Shown one piece after another: positions 57,600 to 64,000 of a stretch of 64,000 bases of DNA. The position numbers and the translations under genes were made by a program. The stretch's first letter is position 1. The number at the start of each line of letters is the position of its first letter. The stretch is from Ignelater luminosus (lineage: Eukaryota > Arthropoda > Insecta > Coleoptera > Elateridae), in contig VTPC01002441.1 in the NCBI GenBank assembly GCA_011009095.1, forward strand, positions 32,892-96,891, given 5' to 3'. The notes below the pieces were generated by a model that was not told where the DNA came from, ran no database searches, and worked only from the letters and a program-made list of their open reading frames with translations.

Positions 57600-57985
57600 T
57601 AGGAAATACATTAAACACACCACCTTGTTTACCACAAGAAAGCGCCTTAATAAATTCTGGCCTAGGTTACTTTCGTTTGTTATGTCTTTTCGGTTCACAT
57701 CACTTATTTTAATTGGAGTTAAAAACGTTGCTTAAATAAAAGACAGTTTTTTTCTTTATCAATGCAAACTTAAGAAGAGCAATTGGTTAGTTATTCAAAA
57801 CAGCAATTAGGTATGAATATAAAAGTCCAACGAATTAATAAAGCAGCGTGACAACAATATATTATGTAAGCATCAGGTGTGTGAAGTATCACAAAGATAT
57901 TATTTTGTGTTTCAAAAATTTTTATTAATTTAGGGTCAACTGAGAACATAACATAGAGCAGCAGCTACGCTATTATTAGTCCAAA
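57600..57985. other. AT-rich spacer
   Basis: Nothing recognised apart from the short repeat noted at about 57,667. Confidence 0.35.
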
Positions 57986-57990
57986 GTTAA

Positions 57991-60235
57991 ATGAGAAATA
58001 ACTTCCTAATAGATTTGGAACCAGACACTTACAGGCGGCAATCATTGATTTTAACCGACTGTAACACTGCGGTGTGTAGGGCAAGGAGAAACCAACATAC
58101 TAGGCCGTCTCAAGATAATATAATTATGGCAAGTTCTATAAATCCAAAGATACCTAGTCCGTGGCAGAACTTAAATGGTCAAGGGGTACTAAGAATTCCC
58201 ACGATGAATGCTAGACACCACCCGAAAGTAGAAAGGAATAAAACTCACAAACTGAAATTTGGAACGTGGAACGCTAAATCATGTTTCATGCCAGGACAAG
58301 CTCATAACGCCGTGAGAGAAATATAAAGAATAAAAATCAACATTCTAGGAGTTAGCGAAGTGAGATGGCCTGGAACAGGACAAACAAATATCGACGGGCA
58401 CACAAGGTACTATGTCGATCACGACGACCCACATCACTATAATAGAGTAGTATTTATAGTCGACAAACCTTAAAATACCAATCTTATCCAAGTTTATGCC
58501 CCTACAGCAGAGAAACTAGAAAAACAAAACGAAATACAAAAATTCTATCAAGAGATCAAACAGCTAATAAAAATAACAAAGAAATATGAAGTAAATATTG
58601 TCATGGACGACTTTAATGCTAAAGTGGGGAAAGGAAGGACACAAGACATTGTTGGAAACTTTGGCATGCGTCAGAGAAACGATAGAGGGGAAACCATAGT
58701 TCAGTTCTGCCAAGAAGAGGAGCTAATTATGGTAAACATCTGGTTCCAGCTGCCAGAGAGAAGGCTCTACACATGAAAGCGCCTGAAGACAACCTAAACA
58801 ACTTGATCAAAAATTAATTTGATTATATACTGATTGACAAGCGATACAGAAACGGCATCCGCGGTTTTGGGACGTACTCCGGTGCTGACATTGAATCCGA
58901 CCACAATCCTGTTGTTGACAAAATCTCAAGCAAGCGGAAGAAAGTCAAACACGACAGGAAGAAGAAGCCCAACCTCGAAAAACTCAAACTACCAGACGTA
59001 TACACAGAAACAGTGAAAAAACTTAATGATACACTTAATGAACAATTTAGCGACATAACAACACAATCAGAAGACGGTAGAAAACATATTGCACACCTTC
59101 AAGACAACAACTGAAACCATACAAAGAGAAAAACCACAAGACAGTACAAGACGTACTAAAAATTCATGGATGACAAATGAAATTTTAGAACTGATGGATA
59201 CACAAAAGTCTTACAAAAATCGAAACGAAACAAAGTACAAAAAAACGCAGAGAGTTATAAGAAGACACATTAGGAAAGCTGAAGAAGAATGGATGAATGA
59301 CAAATGTCAAGAATTAGAGCAATTACTGAGAAAACATAACCACTTTAATGCATAAAAAGAAATTAAAAAAGTCACAAGTAATATAAAGAAAGGATTTATT
59401 CTGACATTAGTAGATGACAATAACCAAGTTGTAACAAATCCACAAGACCTGGGAAACATCTGAAAAGAATATATTTATTAAAGATCTTTTTGAAGATAAA
59501 AGAACAGAACCCAAAATGAATAAAACCCAAGGAAAAATACTTGAGATACTAACATCGGAAGTTACAAAAGCCATTAAAATGGCAAAGACACAAAAGGCCT
59601 CTGGCCCATACGAAAAATACGTAGAAATGTTAAAGCTAATCAAAGAAGAAAACCTACAGATCTTAACTCTATTAATGAACAAAACATACAGCACAGTAAC
59701 TTTTCCAAAAGGCTGGGGTAAATCCACTTTCATATATATACCCAAAAAGAGTAAAGTAAATAAATGCTATCAATTTAGATTAATTATTCTGATAAGCCAA
59801 GTCCTGAAAGTCTTGCTAAAAACCATATAGCAAAGTATATACAAAGAATGCGAGAAAAACTTAAGTGACAATCAGTTTGGATTCTGCAAGGGACTTGACA
59901 CGAGGGAAACACTAGTTAGGACCAACGTAAAGACGCATTCCTATGTTTTATCGATAACGAAAAAGCGTTCGATCGAGTAAAAAGCACACCGAACTGATAG
60001 AAATGCTAACACGACACGGCGGAGATCACAAAAATGCTACTGTGATCAAGAATCCATATTGGAAACAAACTGCGGCAATTCAAATAATTTATTCATAACA
60101 GACATGCCGATAAAAAGAGGTGTCCGCCAAGGCTGCATACTCTCCCTGCTACTATTTGATGTACAATGTGTCCAAGATAAGGAGAGCCACTGCAGGGATC
60201 TCGGAAACCATAAAAGATAGAGAAACGGTTAAATA
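57991..60235 (+). pseudogene. LINE, endonuclease and first part of reverse transcriptase
   Basis: Endonuclease blocks: LKFGTWNAKSCFMPGQAHNA (58,255), INILGVSEVRWPGTGQ (58,340), a VYAPTAEKLEKQNEIQKFY block (58,490), IVMDDFNAKVGKGRTQDIVG (58,600; relatives have Gly-Asp-Phe-Asn), FDYILIDKRYRNGIRGF and a DHNPVV block (58,900). Reverse transcriptase: AKTQKASGPYEKYVEM (59,590), WGKSTFIYIPKKSKVN (59,715), NQFGFCKGLDTRET (59,880) and a RGVRQGCILSLLLFDV block (60,120). Homology continues to RRATAGISETIKDRETVK and stops at about 60,235, just before the expected Tyr-Ala-Asp-Asp site, where the copia element begins. The likely 3' continuation lies at 63,758. Confidence 0.85.
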
Positions 60236-60239
60236 AAAG

Positions 60240-63200
60240 AAAAGAAGTGCAATTAAGCACCTAGTATGATGCCCTTCAAAAAATAGAAATATCCTTAAGA
60301 TATTGTCAATGTAACTCGTTTGGTTTATCCAGTATACTCCATCTGAATCTTTCTCTGCATTTATTCCCACATATTTTTCTACATTACCTAGACATTTAAT
60401 TTCCATTTCTTCTCCAATTTGTTTAGCTACTTTAGCAATAATTGATTTATCTGGCTTTGTTAGTAAAAGATCATCTACGTACATTATTAACAGGTATGTC
60501 CATCCATTTTCTTCTTGTCTTGAATAGAGGCAGCAGTCTGATTTACCCCTTCTGAATCCAAAGCTTATTAATTTTTCATTTGTTTTATCATTCCATGCTC
60601 GAGCTGCCTGTTTAAGCCCATAGATGCTTTTCTGTAACTTGCAAATCCAATCTTTCTTTTCATTTTCTACGAAACCTTGAGGTTTAGATCCCCATTTAAA
60701 AATACTGACTTAATATTGTAATGAAAAAATTTTAAACCATTCTTTTGGGCAACAGTTAGTAGTGTTCGAAATGTAGCTGGTGCAAAGACTTCATCAAAAT
60801 CCTCACTAAATTTCTGCGAGTATCCTTTTGCCACCAATGGTGCTTTGTATGTCTTGAGTTTACCTGTAGAATCTGTTTTAATTTTATAAACCCACTTACT
60901 TCAAACAACGTTCTTATTGCTTGGTAGTTTTGTAAGTGTTCAAGTCTTCTTTTTCTTTAAGATTCAATTTCTTCTTCATTTATCCATTCTTTACTTTCTT
61001 CACATTGCACTGCATCTTCATATGTTTGTGGTTTTACTTCTTCTATTTTTTCTGTTAAAATTTACATTTTTAAAGCGAATTGGAGGTTTACCTTTTGTTG
61101 TTCTTTTAGATATTCTTCTTTCTATTGCCCTCTCTTTAACGTCCATTTGTAATTTCTCTTCAGTTTTATCCGTTTCTTTGCCTAGAACGTTCGTTGTCTG
61201 AATTACCTTTATTTAAAATTTCGATATCAATATCTTCTTGGTTTTTAAATTTTGCTATACATTTTTCTTCGTGGGAATTTTGCACAAAACGTACGTTTCT
61301 GCTAATTACAATATTTTGGTCCTGATTCGTATCCCACAAATATAACTTTCTTCAAATTATCATCAAGTCTTTTTCGTCTTTTTTCACGTGATATTAGAGG
61401 GTAAGCTGTGCTACCAAAAGTTCTTAAATGACTTGTTTGGTTTCTCACCCTACCATACTTCATATGGAGTTTTGTTCTTTCCACTTGTAGGAAGTCGATT
61501 TCGCAGATAATTTTTGTACGGATTGCCTCCCCCCAAAACTCTTTTTCAAGGTTAGCTTATAAGAACATACATTTTGACATTTTCACCAATGTCCTGTGTT
61601 TACGTTCGGCCTTTCCATTTTGCTGTGGGGAATATGGAGTTGTTAGTTGTGATACTATACCTTCCTCCTTTAAGAAGTCTTGAAATTCTCTATTGACATA
61701 TTCACCTCCTCTGTCGGATCCGATTATTTTTGGTTTTAATTTAAACTTATTTTCTACTAGTCTTATAAATATATTCCTGGAACCTTGGTAAAACTTCAGT
61801 TTTATTTTTCAACAAATAAACAATAGTGTATGAACTATAATCGTCAATTATGGTAAGAATGTATTGATTATCACCAAATGCTGTAGTCTGCATGGGTCCA
61901 CACAAGACACTGTGTACTAAATCTAAAATACCTTTGCTTTGATTCTATGTTTCGGATGTAATAAGGTTTTTGTGGCATCTTTCATCTAAGACAGCTGTCA
62001 CACGTTACTTTTGTATGACAGTTTATCAAGTTAATACCTGTAATCATTTCTTCATTTATAAGTTTCTTTATTGCACCTGGATGACGATGTCCAAATGTTT
62101 TGTGCCACTCATGAATGCACCCTTCTGAAATTGGCACTTCTTGTAATTTATATACATTATCTTGGTGAAGATCAATCTTAAATAAATGTTGATGTATTGC
62201 AGTCTTTACAAAAACATTACATTCTTCGAGTAGGTTAATAAAGATACTTCCTTAAGTCTTTGATTTTTATTTAATTTTCTCTACCGGTTTCGTTCTAGGA
62301 ACATCATCAGGAGAAAAATAGTCAGTTTCTCCTGATGATGTTCGTAGAACGAAACCAGTAGAGAAAATTAAATAAAAATCAAAAACTTAAGGAAGTACCT
62401 TTATTAAACTACTCAATACATACCTTAACCTATGTTCTTCACCTTTAAAGTTAACGCATAGACCATTTTCTGTAGCTTTTCTGACAGATAATAAACTACT
62501 TTCTAATTCTGGAATATACAAAACATCATTTAATTGTATTTTACTAATTTCATTACCATTACCGATGTTCAAGCAAACAATTCCATTCCTTCTAATTTCA
62601 GCATTTTTCCATTTGCCAAATAAACATAACTTTGATTGTTAAAGTCCAACTCCACGAAATACTTTTGATTGTTTGACATGCGACAGGTCGCACTAGAATC
62701 GACATACCAACTATCACTACGTCTCCCAAACCGCAATCCAAAACAGCCGCTTTTCTCATCTTCTTCTTCATTTTCTTCTTGTAACAAATTATTTTTATAT
62801 TTTCCTTTATAATTTTCTTTATTTTTAAGAAAATAACAGTCTTTTTTCAGGTGCCTTTCTCTTTTACAAAAATGGCATTTCTTTTCATATTTCTTCTTAA
62901 CTTTTAGTGCTGAATACTTCGCTTGGAATCATACCTTTATGTTCGTTTTTTTTTACAAAACTTATTGTCAATTCCTTTTCTGGTCTGCTTTCAAGTGCGT
63001 TTATTAATGGAGCATAGCTCTCTCGTTAGCTACAAAGCATAAAAGTTATTATAAGTTGTTCACTAAAATTCTCGCCCATTATTTTCAATTTGTAAACAAT
63101 ATCCTCCATTTGCTGAATGTGTTCTTCTAAGTTTCCTTTTTTATCTAATCTCGTTCGACACAATTGTTTCAATAAAAATACCTTGGTGCTTAATGAAGGT

Positions 63201-63470
63201 TTTTCATAATAATGTTCTAAATTCTCCCATGATGTTGGCATTTCTAATATGATGCAACTGATCATCTTCTACTAATAACGCTATAGTAGCTCTTGCATTT
63301 ACATCTCTTGCTTCCCATTCCTCTTCATTATCTCCAGGTCTATCAGTTGTTACAACATCCCATAAGTTTTCTTTACGGGGCAATAATTCCATTTTATACT
63401 TCCATATTTGATAGTTATCTCCATTTAATCTGGTTATACCTAGTTTTATACTATTTATATTTTACTACTG
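60240..63470 (-). pseudogene. Ty1/copia element, 3'-truncated gag-pol
   Basis: On the minus strand: gag from about 63,450 (TRLNGDNYQIWKYKMELL; no in-frame Met seen upstream), MPTSWENLEHYYEK, MEDIVYKLKIMGENFSEQLI, then the zinc knuckle CHFCKRERHLKKDC (62,860). Protease: SWYVDSSATCRMSN at 62,720, with Asp kept and Gly replaced by Ser. A VLYIPELESSLLSVRKATEN block is interrupted by a 187-bp foldback. Integrase follows with HPGAIKKLINEEMI and CHTKVTCDSC (62,070-61,990), then RNQTSHLRTFGSTAYPLISR (61,420). Reverse transcriptase: KSIYGLKQAARAWNDKTNEK (60,620) and MYVDDLLLTKPD (60,480). Homology ends at about 60,290 after YIDNILR, so RNase H and the 3' LTR are lost. Many stops occur. Confidence 0.9.
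62228..62414. mobile_element. 187-bp foldback (MITE-like) inserted in copia, with hammerhead-like motifs
   Basis: Two 89-bp arms (62,228-62,316 and 62,326-62,414) are inverted copies with 5 mismatches, separated by 9 bases. The insertion interrupts the copia frame between the VLYIPEL block and the integrase. Each arm carries CTGATGA and GAAAC on one strand, separated by a short stem (GTTC-GTA-GAAC in the right arm, 62,340-62,350), as in the core of hammerhead ribozymes. A flanking CTCTACYGGT/ACCAGTAGAG pair could form a third stem. Target-site duplication is not obvious. It could equally be a simple foldback element or a tail-to-tail dimer of a retroelement end. Confidence 0.7.
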
Positions 63471-63551
63471 TAGTTTTACTTTTAATTACTTTTTAAAAAA
63501 AATCCACTTCTTGAAACACCGAAACATTAAATTGAGAAAAATGTTTCTATT

Positions 63552-63566
63552 GCTGGGCCCATAACC
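63552..63566 (-). other. Copia primer-binding site matching initiator tRNA-Met
   Basis: GCTGGGCCCATAACC on the plus strand equals the anticodon-stem sequence of eukaryotic initiator tRNA-Met around the CAU anticodon. The element's own strand is therefore complementary to an internal half of that tRNA. Drosophila copia is known to prime from an internal half of this tRNA. The site lies upstream of gag and next to a TGTTACA that would be the LTR border. Confidence 0.7.
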
Positions 63567-63567
63567 A

Positions 63568-63703
63568 TGTTACAAATATTATGTCGCAGTGAACACTTAG
63601 TATAATGATAGACCACTTACACTCAACAATAAATTCTATTTTCAAAATTATACACAATAAGTTTTTATATTATAACATTACAACGCTTTTATTTTTAATA
63701 ACA
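63568..63703 (-). repeat. Possible copia 5' LTR
   Basis: Begins TGTTACA next to the primer-binding site and could end at AATAACA (63,697-63,703), which would give TGTTA...TAACA ends about 136 bp long. The second LTR is lost, so the outer border cannot be confirmed. Confidence 0.35.
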
Positions 63704-63757
63704 ACTTATTCATTTATTTAGAAAACTAACACGATCTAAATATTTTGTTATTATTGC

Positions 63758-64000
63758 CAACCAGTAACACTTCATACTACTATTTGGGGTTGAAACTTGG
63801 ACCCTTGGAGTGAACAGCATGAGACGAATACAAGCCTTTGAGATATGAATATTCTGAAGAATGCTAAAGATCGCTTGGACATAACACATAACTAACAACG
63901 AGGTATTAGGAATGGTGGGAACTTACAGAGAACTCCTGAGCATAATAAAAAAAGAGGCAAAATAGTTGTCTAGGGCATATTTATGGAGAAGGATAATATA
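63758..64000 (+). pseudogene. LINE reverse transcriptase C-terminal fragment
   Basis: Reads HFILLFGVETWTLGVNSMRR, IQAFEI, RMLKIAWT and a NNEVLGMVG block, then RELLSIIKKEAK to the window edge. This is the C-terminal region that follows the polymerase domain in the LINE type seen at 58-60 kb, on the same strand. It is probably the 3' part of that copy, separated by the copia insertion with some sequence lost. The window ends before its stop. Confidence 0.75.

Noticed and set aside
1..64000. CRISPR arrays, rRNA genes and bacterial operons
   Set aside because: No regular short repeats with unique spacers, no rRNA-like blocks and no ribosome-binding-site-led gene runs; the content is eukaryotic transposon DNA.

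Overview
The window looks like nuclear DNA from an arthropod, most likely an insect. It is AT-rich, has no operons or ribosome-binding sites, and almost all recognisable coding sequence belongs to decayed transposable elements typical of insect genomes: several LINE lineages, Ty1/copia, Ty3/gypsy with an envelope gene, piggyBac, pogo/Tigger and Tc1/mariner. I see no intact conserved host gene, no rRNA, no convincing tRNA and no CRISPR array. All family names come from recognising translated motifs by eye; no database search was run.

Layout. 0-3 kb: a 30-bp tandem repeat, a LINE endonuclease fragment (+) and an 18/36-bp periodic GC-rich minisatellite. 3-9 kb: a GC-rich island with a 206-codon ORF and a mariner-like pseudogene (+). 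9-17.5 kb: an 84-bp repeat array, a nearly full-length LINE (-), a second array in the opposite orientation, and a first copy of a gag-like retroelement. 19.6-23.2 kb: a palindromic patch, a LINE fragment (-) and an abutting piggyBac pseudogene (-). 25.5-30.4 kb: a LINE (-) and a Jockey-type ORF1 with the domain preceding its zinc knuckles (+). 32.4-37.1 kb: a LINE (+) facing a pogo/Tigger pseudogene (-). 37.4-39.8 kb: gypsy/errantivirus-like remains (-), with RNase H followed directly by envelope. 39.8-42.45 kb: a DUF7869-like gene (-) flanked by a 26-bp inverted repeat and a cluster of related motifs. 42.8-46.7 kb: an R4/Dong-like non-LTR element (-) with TTA repeats at both ends, then a Jockey 3' fragment. 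46.9-49.7 kb: a Myb/SANT-like gene next to a second, divergent DUF7869-like gene, both (-). 51-54.6 kb: a GA microsatellite and bare AT-rich DNA. 54.6-57.6 kb: a LINE (-) and the third gag-like copy (+). 58-64 kb: a LINE (+) apparently split by a 3'-truncated copia element (-), which itself carries a 187-bp near-perfect foldback.

The parts do not form a pathway; the window is a graveyard of nested insertions. The best candidate for something undescribed is the 39.8-42.45 kb unit. A DUF7869-like protein with a conserved D-x-C-G-x-H-N-K-N motif and a GHS...D...E motif sits between inverted repeats, as a DNA transposon would. A second DUF7869 copy lies 7 kb away next to a Myb/SANT-like gene, which recalls the two-gene layout of Harbinger elements. 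The copia foldback, which carries hammerhead-like core motifs on both arms, and the R4/Dong-like insertion at TTA repeats are the next most interesting.
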